Made by a program: the position numbers and the translations under genes. Positions 43,196-52,428 of a DNA stretch of 64,000 nt are shown here, one piece after another. The DNA is taken from assembly GCA_964397045.1 (NCBI GenBank), contig CAYNHF010000016.1, forward strand, positions 62,001 to 126,000. Direction: 5' to 3'. The stretch comes from CAYNHF01 sp964397045. GTDB taxonomy: Bacteria > Actinomycetota > Acidimicrobiia > Spongiisociales > UBA5794. The stretch's first letter is position 1; each line of letters opens with the position of its first letter. Below the pieces are notes generated by a model. That model saw nothing but the letters and a program-made list of their open reading frames with translations, did not search any database and was not told the origin of the DNA.

Positions 43196-44587
43196 CTACG
43201 CCGCAGATACCGGCTCGAAACGCGCCTGGAAGAAGCGGAGCATTTCGGGCTCGTACGTCATCTCGAGGCCTCCGATCTCATACCTCCGCTCGTACACGGC
43301 CGCCAACGACTCTGCCACCACGTCCATGTGCGACTGGGTGTACACCCGTCGCGGCAGCGCCAGCCTGACGAGTTCAAGCCGGGGTCGGTGGTGGTCACCC
43401 GTGGCCGGGTCACGACCTGCCGACACGATGCCACGTTCCATCCCCCGCACCCCGGAATCCCGGTAGATCTCGGCGGTGAGCGCCTGGGCAGGGAAGAGAT
43501 CCTGCGGCAGGTGGTCGAGCGTTGCGGCCGCATCGATGAAGACCCCGTGACCGCCAACGGGCCGAATGATCGGGATGCCGGCCTTGATGAGGGCATTCCC
43601 GAGATACTCGACTTGTCCAACCCTGGATCGAACGTGATCGTCTGTCTCGACCATCTCGCGGATCCCGCGGGCCAGCGCCTCCATGTCACGCCCCGACATG
43701 CCACCGTAGGTGTGGAGCCCCTCGAACGCGACGAGGAGCGCCCGCGCCTGTCGTGCCAGTTCGGGATCTCGCAATGCGAGGAAACCCCCGATGTTGACCA
43801 GGTTGTCCTTCTTGGAAGAGACCGTGGCGCCATCGCTGTAGCGGGTGATTTCGCGGAGGATGTCGGCAATACTCCTCGACTCGTAGCCCGCTTCTCTTTC
43901 CTTGATGAAGTAGGCGTTCTCAACTGCCCGCGTCGCATCCAGCATCACGAGAATGCCGCGAGCCGAGCAGTACTGGTAGACCTCACGAAGATTCGCCATG
44001 GACACCGGCTGGCCACCCGCCATGTTGACGTTGGTCTCGAGCGACACGTACGGGATGCGCTCGGCGCCGTATTCATCGACGGCCGCAGCCAGCTTGTCCA
44101 TGTCGATGTTCCCCTTGAACGGGTGCAGGCTGAGCGTGTCGTGGGCCTCGTCCATGATGACGTCGACGAATGTCGCGCCTGCCAATTCCTGGTGGTACCG
44201 GGTGGTGGTGAAATACATGTTCCCCGGCACCACGTCGCCCGGCTTGATGAGGATCTGGCTCAAAATGTGCTCAGCGCCGCGTCCCTGGTGAGTCGGGATC
44301 AGCTCCTCATATCCGTACACCTCGCGCACGGCGTCCACGAGGTGGTAGAAGCTGGAGGCACCGGCATATGACTCGTCGCCCACCATGAGCGCCCCCCATT
44401 GCCGGTCTGACATGGCGGAGGTTCCCGAGTCCGTCAGAAGATCGATGTAGACGTCTTCGGCGCGCAGCAGAAACGTGTTGTAGCCCGCCTCACGGATCGC
44501 GGCGTCTCGTTCGGCTTGGGACGTCATCCGAATCGGCTCGACGACTTTGATCTTCCACGGTTCGGCCCAACTGCGGTGCATCGTCAT
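43196..44587 (-). CDS. tpl: Tyrosine phenol-lyase (beta-eliminating PLP lyase)
   Basis: The 463-residue protein follows the tyrosine phenol-lyase/tryptophanase family throughout: GYNTFLLRAEDVYIDLLTDS, PTHQGRGAEHILSQ, NMYFTTTRYHQE, and the PLP lysine in SSKKDNLVNIGGF (Lys 259/260). The stretch GMERGIVSAGRDPATGDHHR has the Arg385 that corresponds to the phenol-lyase-specific Arg381; tryptophanases differ here. It would split tyrosine to phenol, pyruvate and ammonia. The gene is divergent from an Lrp-type regulator, which probably controls it. Tyrosine is the best-supported substrate, but a related amino acid is possible. Confidence 0.87.
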   Translation of the reverse strand: MTMHRSWAEPWKIKVVEPIRMTSQAERDAAIREAGYNTFLLRAEDVYIDLLTDSGTSAMSDRQWGALMVGDESYAGASSFYHLVDAVREVYGYEELIPTHQGRGAEHILSQILIKPGDVVPGNMYFTTTRYHQELAGATFVDVIMDEAHDTLSLHPFKGNIDMDKLAAAVDEYGAERIPYVSLETNVNMAGGQPVSMANLREVYQYCSARGILVMLDATRAVENAYFIKEREAGYESRSIADILREITRYSDGATVSSKKDNLVNIGGFLALRDPELARQARALLVAFEGLHTYGGMSGRDMEALARGIREMVETDDHVRSRVGQVEYLGNALIKAGIPIIRPVGGHGVFIDAAATLDHLPQDLFPAQALTAEIYRDSGVRGMERGIVSAGRDPATGDHHRPRLELVRLALPRRVYTQSHMDVVAESLAAVYERRYEIGGLEMTYEPEMLRFFQARFEPVSAA

Positions 44588-44735
44588 GGCTGGTGGCTCC
44601 TCTCAACCGGATCTCGGTGTGTTTCGATGATGTCGCGTTCCGTAGCAATGATCATCGGTTTCTGGCCTGTATACTGCCCTACCCGCCGGAGAACCTGGAT
44701 ATGATCCGCATACATTTCGTAGGGAGGTTGCTCAG
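44588..44735. promoter_or_regulatory. Divergent promoter region of tpl and the Lrp-type gene
   Basis: This 148-base gap has an 8-base palindrome ATGATCAT at 44648-44655 and a -10-like TATACT at 44670-44675, and the ribosome site AGGGAGG of the Lrp gene near its right end. An Lrp-type dimer could bind here to control both genes. Confidence 0.4.
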
Positions 44736-45206
44736 TTGGAACTCGACCGAATAGATCGCGCCATCGTCGACCATCTGATGCACGATGCGCGGCAGTCGAA
44801 CAAAGAGCTCGCAGCACGGGTGGGTATTGCACCTTCCACGCTGTCCGAACGCTTGCGTCGCCTGCAAGACGCCGGGGTGTTCCGCGGCTTCCATGCAGAC
44901 GTCGATCCGAAGGCGCTCAATATCGGCCTCGAGGCGATGATTGCCATCCGGCTCCGTAAGCACACTGCGGACGAGGTTGCCACCTTGAAGAAGCACACCC
45001 GGGAGATGCGGGAAGTCATCGACGTGTACCACGTCACGGGCGCGGACGACTTCCTGGTCCACGTGGCTGTGCGCGACGCCGACCACCTCCGCGACCTCGC
45101 GGTGAGTGGTTTCACCACCCTGCCGGAAGTCAGCCACATCGAAACCTCGCTGATCTTCGACCATATCGCCCGGCCTGAACTCCCCAACTACGGCTCCTGG
45201 CTGTGA
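44736..45206 (+). CDS. Lrp/AsnC-family transcriptional regulator
   Basis: The 156-residue product has the AsnC-type HTH (LDRIDRAIVDHLMHDARQSN then IAPSTLSERLRRLQDAGVFRG) and the RAM effector domain (VIDVYHVTGADDFLVHVAVR), with the GADDF ligand loop. Lrp-type regulators respond to amino acids. Divergent placement beside the phenol-lyase and codirection with the GTPase suggest control of this catabolic cluster by tyrosine or another amino acid. The start is TTG at 44736, behind AGGGAGG. Confidence 0.93.
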   Translation: MELDRIDRAIVDHLMHDARQSNKELAARVGIAPSTLSERLRRLQDAGVFRGFHADVDPKALNIGLEAMIAIRLRKHTADEVATLKKHTREMREVIDVYHVTGADDFLVHVAVRDADHLRDLAVSGFTTLPEVSHIETSLIFDHIARPELPNYGSWL

Positions 45207-45267
45207 TCTTCGATCACGACGGCAAGGTCCGTTCGCCTTGTGGCGTCCAGCGCGCTGGAGTGGCGAC

Positions 45268-46596
45268 ATGACTCCGAACCACCCACAACGAGTCGCCATC
45301 CTGGGTGCCGCAGGGCGCGATTTCCACGACTTCAACGTGCTCTTTCGGAACGACCCTGCCTATCAGGTGGTCGCCTTCACCGCGACCCAGATACCAGACA
45401 TCGCCGGGCGTCGTTACCCGGCCGAACTCGCCGGCGACGGGTACCCGGATGGGATCCGCATCGTAGAGGAATCCGACCTCGAAGCGCTGATCGACCGGGA
45501 CGCAGTGGATGTTGTCGTATTTGCATACTCAGACGTGACCCACGAGCACGTGATGCACCTGGCGGCTCGAGTCAACGCGGCGGGTGCTGCGTTCCTCATC
45601 CCTGGTGACAGCACGATGCTCGAGGCGTCGACGCCGGTTGTCTCGGTGACTGCGGCCCGGACCGGGGCAGGCAAGAGCCAGACCTCACGCAAGGTCCGTT
45701 CGATCGTCGCCGCGGCGGGCAGGCGGGCTGCTGCTATCCGGCACCCGATGCCGTACGGCAACCTGGTGCGACAACGCCTGCAGCGGTTCGAAACCTACGA
45801 GGAGCTGATCGCGGCGGATGTCACCATCGAGGAACGCGAAGAGTACGAGCCCTACCTTGCTGAGGGAGCCGTCGTCTTCGCCGGGGCCGACTACCAGGCC
45901 ATCCTCGAAGCCGCAGAACGTGAAGCCGACGTGATTCTGTGGGACGGGGGCAACAACGACACTCCGTTCATACGCCCAGACGTTGACATTTGCGTGCTCG
46001 ATCCGCACCGGTCAGGCCACGAACTGACGTACTGGCCCGGCGAAGCCAACGTTCGCCGTGCCGGCGCCATCATCATCAATAAGGTGGACACCGCGCCCGT
46101 CGGAGCAGTCGCGGAACTGCGCGCCACGGTCGATGCCGTGAACCCGAAGGCCAGCATTACCGAGGCCGCTTCAACCGTTCGCGTCGAAGATCCATCCACC
46201 ATTTCAGGCAAGCGGGTGCTCGTGATCGAGGACGGGCCGACGACCACCCACGGCGGTATGGGATTCGGGGCGGGCTGGGTTGCCGCGGAGCGATACGGAG
46301 CGGCTGAAATCCTGGATCCAAGACCCTTTGCGAGGGGATCTCTGGTCGACGTGTTCACCACCTACCCCCATCTCGAGAGGGTCCTGCCTGCCATGGGATA
46401 CGGCGAGCAGCAGCGCGCCGATCTGCGAGCAACGATCCATGCTGCGGCGGCAGAGTGCGATGTCATCGTGATCGGAACACCAATCGACCTGGGCGGTGTG
46501 CTCGATCTCGAAGTGCCCTCCGTGCGGGTCTATTACGACCTCGACGAACGGAGCGGGCCTACCCTCGAAGATCTCCTTGCCCCGGTGCTCGGCTGA
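45268..46596 (+). CDS. cPGS-like GTPase (cyclic 2,3-diphosphoglycerate synthetase family)
   Basis: A Rossmann N-terminal domain (RVAILGAAGRDFHDFNVLFR) is followed by a P-loop (TAARTGAGKSQTSRK) and INKVDTAP, which looks like the G4 NKxD motif. IRHPMPYGNL and VIEDGPTTTHGGMGFGAGWVA are further conserved stretches. The founding member, from methanogens, makes cyclic 2,3-diphosphoglycerate, but bacterial relatives probably act on other compounds. ATG at 45268 has GGAG 7 bases before it. It follows the Lrp gene by 61 bases and precedes a GNAT gene by 12, so an operon is likely. Confidence 0.8.
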   Translation: MTPNHPQRVAILGAAGRDFHDFNVLFRNDPAYQVVAFTATQIPDIAGRRYPAELAGDGYPDGIRIVEESDLEALIDRDAVDVVVFAYSDVTHEHVMHLAARVNAAGAAFLIPGDSTMLEASTPVVSVTAARTGAGKSQTSRKVRSIVAAAGRRAAAIRHPMPYGNLVRQRLQRFETYEELIAADVTIEEREEYEPYLAEGAVVFAGADYQAILEAAEREADVILWDGGNNDTPFIRPDVDICVLDPHRSGHELTYWPGEANVRRAGAIIINKVDTAPVGAVAELRATVDAVNPKASITEAASTVRVEDPSTISGKRVLVIEDGPTTTHGGMGFGAGWVAAERYGAAEILDPRPFARGSLVDVFTTYPHLERVLPAMGYGEQQRADLRATIHAAAAECDVIVIGTPIDLGGVLDLEVPSVRVYYDLDERSGPTLEDLLAPVLG

Positions 46597-46608
46597 GGGG
46601 GGCAGGTG

Positions 46609-47638
46609 ATGTCGGGCGGCGCCACCCGGCCGATCAGCTCTCGACCGCTGGCGACCGAGGATGATTGGTGGCGGATAAGAGAGCTGTTGGTCACGACCTA
46701 TCCGATCACGCCGATCTACTTCAATTGGGACATCCGGCGCTGGGATGGCTGGCGGTTCCATCGTGAGGTCCCCCGTACCGTCGATCAGATGAGAGAGACG
46801 GTGCGCCTTTGGGAAACCCCGGAAGGGCAGATTAGTGGGAGTTGCTCACCCCGAGGGTGAGGGTGACGGTCAGCTCCAACTCCACCCCGATGCCCGCCAT
46901 ATCGAAGACGAAATGGTGCATTGGGCAGAGACCCATCTGGCGACGTCGGCGTCGGCTGATGCTCCGTCGACCGTCGGCTTCCATGTACTCGACTACGACA
47001 CCCCCCGGCGGCGATTGTTGGAGCGACGTGGCTACGAGAGGCTCGCCGGAGGCGGGATGCACCGTCGGCTCCGTCTCGGTAATCGGAGGGTGCCCAGGCC
47101 GCAGGTAGCAGACGGCTACACCATTCGATCGACTCGCCCGGGAGATGAGTCGGACCACGCTCGGATGGCAGCGGTGCTGAATGCCGGATTCGGTAGGACG
47201 GTTCACACCGCGATCGAGTACCAAACCTTTGCCGCTGAGAGTCCCTCGTTCGAACCCGAACTCAATCTGGTCGCCGTGGCTCCGGACGGATCGTTCGCAG
47301 CCCACGTTGGCTGCACGCTTGACGCTCTGAACCAACGCGGCATTTTCGAACCGGTGTGCACGCACGCCGACCATCGGCGTCGTGGTCTCGCCCTGGCACT
47401 CATGGTCGAGGGACTCAACAGGCTCCGGCGGATCGGCGCCGTCGACGTCTACGTCGAAACCGGTGATCGGGTCGCAGCGAACGCTCTGTATGAGGCCGCA
47501 GGGTTCACAGAGGCGTACCGAGGCCACTACTGGCGCAAGACTTCGTCCGGTGGGCGCCCATCGGAATCGCCCGATGCTCCCGCATTGGATTCGGCAGATG
47601 GTCGCGCATCGGATTCGCCCAACGCCGATGCATCGTGA
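46609..47638 (+). pseudogene. Tandem GNAT acetyltransferase with a one-base frameshift
   Basis: The first frame (from ATG 46609; TRPISSRPLATEDDWWRIRE) stops at 46860. The second frame begins within it and continues as VGVAHPEGEGDGQLQLHPDA and a C-terminal GNAT domain (GCTLDALNQRGIFEPVCTHA, HRRRGLALALMVEGLNRL). Together they make one tandem-GNAT protein of about 343 residues. The frames join near 46832, where removing one base (ATTAGTGGG to ATTGTGGG) restores GQIVGVAHPEG. It may be a real mutation or an assembly error. The last 30 residues are low-complexity (SESPDAP repeats). The substrate is unknown. Confidence 0.75.
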
Positions 47639-47688
47639 TGACCATTGTCGGTGTGATGTCGCGGTGTTCCCCCGTGGTTCTCGCGGAG

Positions 47689-50600
47689 TCACCCGGTAGA
47701 CATCGCCTCGATCTTCTCCAGGAGAGGGGTCGCTCCAAGCGTGCGCGCGGTCGAGGCTGCCAAGCCAAGTGCCTCGGCCGCTTCGTCACCAGCTTCGCCA
47801 GACGACCTCGCGGCGATCGCGAACCGCCAGCGGGCATACGCCACCTCGTAGGGGCGACCCAACTCTTCCCACGCCGCCGCGGCGGCTCGCCAGCGGTCGG
47901 GGTGGTCCACACTTGTTGCTCGCCCGAGTTCAGCGAAGGCCGTTGCACGCCGCGCGTGAGTCTCACCACCCCCCGGTTGCTGCGCAGCTAGGTTCTCCCA
48001 CCAGCCCTCTGCCTCGACGATCAGACCTTCACCGGCGTCGCCGCGTTCGACCAGATCGCCGACGGCGGCGATCCCAGCCTCATCAAGCGGGTCGATGTAG
48101 AAGCGATCCTCGGATCCGACCAGGCGCTCCAAACCCGTTCGAACCCAGGTCAGGGCCTCTTCGGGGCGATCGAGCCATCTCGCCTGCAGCGCTGAGTACC
48201 GGTAGTGCGGACCGATGAATTGGGGATCCACCACCCTCTCGATCAACTCCGTCGATCGCTGCAGTTGGCGAGCAGCTTCATCAAACTCACCCCGACCGAT
48301 TCCCAGCCGCACCCGCACGCTGACTTCCATCAGCACCGATACCGGAGACTCACCTCCGGTGCTGTCTCCAGCGAAGAGGCCGGCAGCCTCGTCCCAGCAA
48401 CCGAGGTCGAACCAGGCCTCTGCGGCATTCCCTCGCATGGCCATGACCCAGGAGGCCATTCCCAACTCACTCGCGAGAGCTGCAGCTGATTGCGCCTCAC
48501 TGATGGCTTCTTCGTATCGCCCTGCCCGATGCAGGATCGAGCCCGCATTCGCATAACTCCGCAGCAGGTCGTCGATCGCACCCTCCTCTCGCGAGAGCAA
48601 GCGACCCTGTCTGATCGAGGCGATCCCCGAGTCCACGTCATCGAGCGAGGCAACCACGGTCCCCCGCGTCGCGAGCGCGTGTCCCTCTACTGCTCGCGCG
48701 TTCGCGCGGTGGGCAGCCTCGATCGCCAGGTCTGCGTATTCGAGCGATGATGCATAACTGGCACTGAGCATGAGCAGGCTCGCCAGCGCTGCGAGCGCTT
48801 TGGCTCGCTCCAGCGTCGGCGGCTCGGGCGGAATCATGTCGACCGCGGCGGCGCCTGCGTCGAGCGCTGCCGCGCCTTTGCCGTCAACCCACTGGTATCG
48901 CGACAAGCGTTCGAGAATCGCCCCGGCAAGCACTGGATCGGCTGCTGCATCCACCTCGGACAGCGCCATCGCCGCGAGTTCGGCCGCCCCGGCGCTGTCG
49001 CTGAGCAGGTTGCGCATTTCCGCGAGCAGTCGCATCAGCCCGACAAGCGAGATGCCGGCGTGCTCTGCAGCGTCCGGAACCTCTCCCCACAGTTCCAGAG
49101 CGAGCTCCAGGTGCTGCCTCGAATCGTCGAAGGCTGAGACTTCCTCCGCCGCAACGGCAGCGGCGACCAGAGCCGGAAGCGCCCTCTGCAGTTCGTAGGC
49201 TGCAGCCCAGTGATGTGCCAGCTCGCCGGGAGGTGCCCCCGAGCCCTCCAGAACCGCGGCCACTGCTCGATGCATCCGCGCCACTCGCGGAGCCGGCATC
49301 TCCTCCAGCAGGGTTTGACGGATCAAAGCGTGAGAGAACTCGAACTGGCTCGGTCCCGCCTCAGTCAAGAGGCCGGCAGCCAACGCCTCACCCAAGCTGG
49401 CCTCGACCACCTCGACGTCATCGTCGGTCACGGCCTGGAGCAGTTCGACATCGAACTCGCGCCCGATCACCGCCCCTACCGACAGCACCTGGTTGGTCTG
49501 AGGTTGCAGCCGATCCATTCGTGCTCCGACGACCTCACGGATGCCCTCCGGAATGCCGACCGTTTCGACAGAACCCGAGCTGAGCCACTGGCCTGCGGCG
49601 TCGACGGCACCCGTCTCCTGCAGGTGTGCCAGCACCTCTTCTACGAAGAACGGATTGCCCTCAGTCTCTTCGAACACCGACCGGACCACTGCTGCGGGTG
49701 CGGCGCGTCCCAAGCGGCTCTCGATGAGTCCCCCCACTCCGGCTTCGTCGAGTCCCCGCAGCAGTACTCGCTCGGTACGCCGCTCCCGGCGCAGGTCTGC
49801 CAGCAGCCTGCTCAGTGGATGGGAGCGGCTGAGATCGGTGTCCCGATACGTTCCTAGGACGAGGATCGCCGCCTCGTCTGGGTGGCGCACGAGATGGTCG
49901 AGCATCGAAAGCGAGGGAGCGTCCGCCCAGTGCAGATCGTCGAGCAGCAGCACGACGGGCCGCTCTGACGCAACGCCGCGCAACAGGGTCACTACCGCCT
50001 CGAAAAGCAGATAACGCTCGGTCGACGGATCGACCGTCAGCTTGGTGCCGACAGGGACCCGATGGGCCAGGTCGGGTACGAGCCTCACCAGGCTCTCGGC
50101 GCCCGGTCCCAGATCCGCAAGCAGCGCCGGCCGGTGCAGGACCACCTGCCGGACGACCTCGATGAACGGTTGATACGGCGTGACCGCCTCGACCGGGGAT
50201 CGCCCTGCCAATACCACAGCACCGTGGTCGAAAGCCGTGCGACACCACGTGGATGCGAACGCAGTCTTGCCAACTCCGGGTTCGCCAACGATGAAGGCCA
50301 CCCGACGCTCCCCGGTCAATGACTGCTCGAATACACCATCAACTCGTTGTGTCGCGTCGGCCCTGCCAACAATCGTTGTCGCCGCCGCACGTGTGAGACC
50401 CGGAGGAAACGGAAACTCTGTGTCCTGCGCTGGTTCGTCGACTGCGACGGCCGTGGAGAACACCTGCCAGAGCTCGACGGGTTCCTCGAGTCCCTTCAGG
50501 GGCGTAGATCCGAGTGGCCCGAACGTGAAGCCGCCGCGGCTCCCCACCAGCGTCCGCACAATGGCGGTGATGACGATCTGCCCACCGGCTGCGAGATCAC

Positions 50601-50967
50601 ACACCCGGCTCGCCACCGTGACCGGCGTCCCGATGAAGTCACCATCCTCAGCAACAACCTCTCCGGCGTTGATCCCAATCCGGACCTCCAGCCGGGCGTC
50701 CGGCAACACCTCGCGGTTGGATTCGGCCAAGGCCTGCTGCATCCTGATTCCTGCACTGACCGCATCGCTCGCGCTCGTGAACACTGCCATGGCTCCATCC
50801 CCGAGGCGCTTCACGAGCGTTCCGCCATGGGTGTCGAGAGCAGCATCGACGAGCGCGTCGTGCCGGGCTCCGATCACGTCTGCGGCGTCGTCGCCGAGCC
50901 GATCACGAAGCCGGGTCGAATCCACGATGTCGGTGAACAAGAACGTCGCAGTCAGCGCTTCAGGCAT
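47689..50967 (-). CDS. Class III cyclase domain / AAA-type ATPase / TPR regulator
   Basis: This protein of 1092 residues starts with a class III nucleotidyl cyclase domain (FLFTDIVDSTRLRDRLGD, KRLGDGAMAVF, RIGINAGEVVAEDGDF). A signal-transduction ATPase domain follows (Walker A VGEPGVGKTAFAS, Walker B VVLLLDDLHWADAPSLSMLD), then about 500 residues of helical TPR-like repeats. There is no LuxR HTH at the end, unlike MalT-type relatives. The cyclase metal Asp residues (FTDIVDS, LGDGA) are present, so cAMP synthesis is possible. ATG at 50967 is divergent from the choice-of-anchor-B gene. Confidence 0.88.
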   Translation of the reverse strand: MPEALTATFLFTDIVDSTRLRDRLGDDAADVIGARHDALVDAALDTHGGTLVKRLGDGAMAVFTSASDAVSAGIRMQQALAESNREVLPDARLEVRIGINAGEVVAEDGDFIGTPVTVASRVCDLAAGGQIVITAIVRTLVGSRGGFTFGPLGSTPLKGLEEPVELWQVFSTAVAVDEPAQDTEFPFPPGLTRAAATTIVGRADATQRVDGVFEQSLTGERRVAFIVGEPGVGKTAFASTWCRTAFDHGAVVLAGRSPVEAVTPYQPFIEVVRQVVLHRPALLADLGPGAESLVRLVPDLAHRVPVGTKLTVDPSTERYLLFEAVVTLLRGVASERPVVLLLDDLHWADAPSLSMLDHLVRHPDEAAILVLGTYRDTDLSRSHPLSRLLADLRRERRTERVLLRGLDEAGVGGLIESRLGRAAPAAVVRSVFEETEGNPFFVEEVLAHLQETGAVDAAGQWLSSGSVETVGIPEGIREVVGARMDRLQPQTNQVLSVGAVIGREFDVELLQAVTDDDVEVVEASLGEALAAGLLTEAGPSQFEFSHALIRQTLLEEMPAPRVARMHRAVAAVLEGSGAPPGELAHHWAAAYELQRALPALVAAAVAAEEVSAFDDSRQHLELALELWGEVPDAAEHAGISLVGLMRLLAEMRNLLSDSAGAAELAAMALSEVDAAADPVLAGAILERLSRYQWVDGKGAAALDAGAAAVDMIPPEPPTLERAKALAALASLLMLSASYASSLEYADLAIEAAHRANARAVEGHALATRGTVVASLDDVDSGIASIRQGRLLSREEGAIDDLLRSYANAGSILHRAGRYEEAISEAQSAAALASELGMASWVMAMRGNAAEAWFDLGCWDEAAGLFAGDSTGGESPVSVLMEVSVRVRLGIGRGEFDEAARQLQRSTELIERVVDPQFIGPHYRYSALQARWLDRPEEALTWVRTGLERLVGSEDRFYIDPLDEAGIAAVGDLVERGDAGEGLIVEAEGWWENLAAQQPGGGETHARRATAFAELGRATSVDHPDRWRAAAAAWEELGRPYEVAYARWRFAIAARSSGEAGDEAAEALGLAASTARTLGATPLLEKIEAMSTG

Positions 50968-51033
50968 TGCCGTAAGTTACCCGCGCCTGCGGGCGCAGCC
51001 CGCGTAAACCGGGAGGCCACCTACGATGCCCCG

Positions 51034-52350
51034 ATGCGCCGCACCGCACCCACGTTGTTGATGACGCTCGCCCTTCTGTTCGTCCCCGCAGGAGCCGCGA
51101 ACGCCCATCCGGATCACGACGAGTCCAACCAGAAGGGCCCGCCGACAGACCAATCTTTCACGCAGCGCCAACTGGCGGTTGCCGAAGCCCCTCAGCCGGA
51201 GAGTTCCGCTGCATGTGGGAACGGCACCGCAGGCCGCTACACATGCAACAACGTGGATCTGCTGGCCTACCTCCCCGCGCACCTGATCGGCCACGGCTAC
51301 GCCAACGATCTGTGGGGATGGGACGACCCAGCAACGGGAGCCAGCTACGCCCTCATCGGACACGAAGCGGGAACAACCTTCGTCGACATCTCGACACCAA
51401 CAGAGCCGGCCGTAGTTGGGGTGCTTCCGACGCACACGAGGACCTCTCGTTGGCGCGACATCAAAGTGCTTGGCAACTATGCCGTCGTCGTCAGCGAAGC
51501 CGGCAGGCATGGAATGCAGATCTTCGACCTGACCAGCCTGCGCGAGACCACAGGGCCCGCGACTCGTTTCGAGACGACTGCCCACTACGACGGGTTCGGG
51601 AACGCCCACAATGTTGCCGTCAACGAACAGAGCGACACGGCGATCGCCGTCGGTACCAGCACGTGTGCGGGTGGCCTCCACATCGTTGACCTCGACGATC
51701 CGCTCCGACCACGCTTCGCCGGCTGTTTCTCGGCAGACGGATACACCCACGACGTCCAGTGTGTCCGCTACACGGGCCCGGACGTGGCCTATCGAGGCCG
51801 CGACATGTGTTTCGCCTCCAACGAAGACACCCTCACCATCGTGGACATCACGATGCCGTCTTCCCCCGAGCTTGTCTCGCGTAGCAGCTACCCGGGCGTG
51901 GGCTATTCACATCAGGGCTGGCTCAGTGACGATCAACGCTGGTTCCTAGGAGACGATGAGTACGACGAGCGTATCCGGCAGCACGGAACCCGCACCTACC
52001 TGTGGGACCTCGCAGATCTCGATGCGCCTCCATCACCGGAGACCCATACGGCAGACACCATCTCCACCGACCACAACCAATATGTCAGCGGAGGCTTCTC
52101 ATACCAGGCGAACTACAGGGCAGGACTGCGCATCCTCGACGTCAGACGTGCCCCCGCCGGCTTGTTGACCGAGGCCGGGTTCTTCGACATCGTGCCCGGC
52201 TCCGACAAGCGTGGCTACAGCGGTGCCTGGACGGCCTACCCTTTCCACGGCAGTGGCCTCGTTACCGTGAGCGGTATCGAACAAGGGCTCTTTGTGCTGC
52301 GATTCACCGGGAGCGACTCACTGCAGGAGGGCCGCTTTCTCGCGGTGTAG
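51034..52350 (+). CDS. Exported choice-of-anchor-B family beta-propeller protein
   Basis: A signal peptide (MRRTAPTLLMTLALLFVPAG to about 25) is followed by a beta-propeller of LVIVP-like blades: ALIGHEAGTTFVDISTPTEP, VVVSEAGRHGMQIFDLTSLR, HNVAVNEQSDTAIAVGTSTC, SNEDTLTIVDITMPSSPELV and ADTISTDHNQYVSGGFSYQA. This is the choice-of-anchor-B pattern (TIGR04312 as I remember it). The cysteines (AACGNGTAGRYTCNNVDLLA and others) fit an exported protein. The biochemical role is unknown. GGGAGG lies about 18 bases before ATG 51034, so the start is not fully sure. Confidence 0.85.
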   Translation: MRRTAPTLLMTLALLFVPAGAANAHPDHDESNQKGPPTDQSFTQRQLAVAEAPQPESSAACGNGTAGRYTCNNVDLLAYLPAHLIGHGYANDLWGWDDPATGASYALIGHEAGTTFVDISTPTEPAVVGVLPTHTRTSRWRDIKVLGNYAVVVSEAGRHGMQIFDLTSLRETTGPATRFETTAHYDGFGNAHNVAVNEQSDTAIAVGTSTCAGGLHIVDLDDPLRPRFAGCFSADGYTHDVQCVRYTGPDVAYRGRDMCFASNEDTLTIVDITMPSSPELVSRSSYPGVGYSHQGWLSDDQRWFLGDDEYDERIRQHGTRTYLWDLADLDAPPSPETHTADTISTDHNQYVSGGFSYQANYRAGLRILDVRRAPAGLLTEAGFFDIVPGSDKRGYSGAWTAYPFHGSGLVTVSGIEQGLFVLRFTGSDSLQEGRFLAV

Positions 52351-52428
52351 CGCGATCTGATCGCCGGTTTCTCAGTCAGGCGTCGAATCCGTAACATCGC
52401 GCGCCGTGCAAGCGAAGGAGAACGACCG

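Noticed and set aside
43040..44371. 443-codon plus-strand frame opposite tyrosine phenol-lyase
   Set aside because: The opposite strand carries unbroken phenol-lyase motifs and PLP site; this frame is rich in Arg/His and resembles no protein.
43196..44587. Gene as tryptophanase
   Set aside because: The GMERGIVSAGR stretch carries the arginine typical of tyrosine phenol-lyase, and tryptophanase differs at this place.
47520..47638. Imperfect repeats of about 20 bases at the end of the GNAT gene as a mobile-element remnant
   Set aside because: They are short, coding (SESPDAP-like) and lack inverted ends or target duplications.
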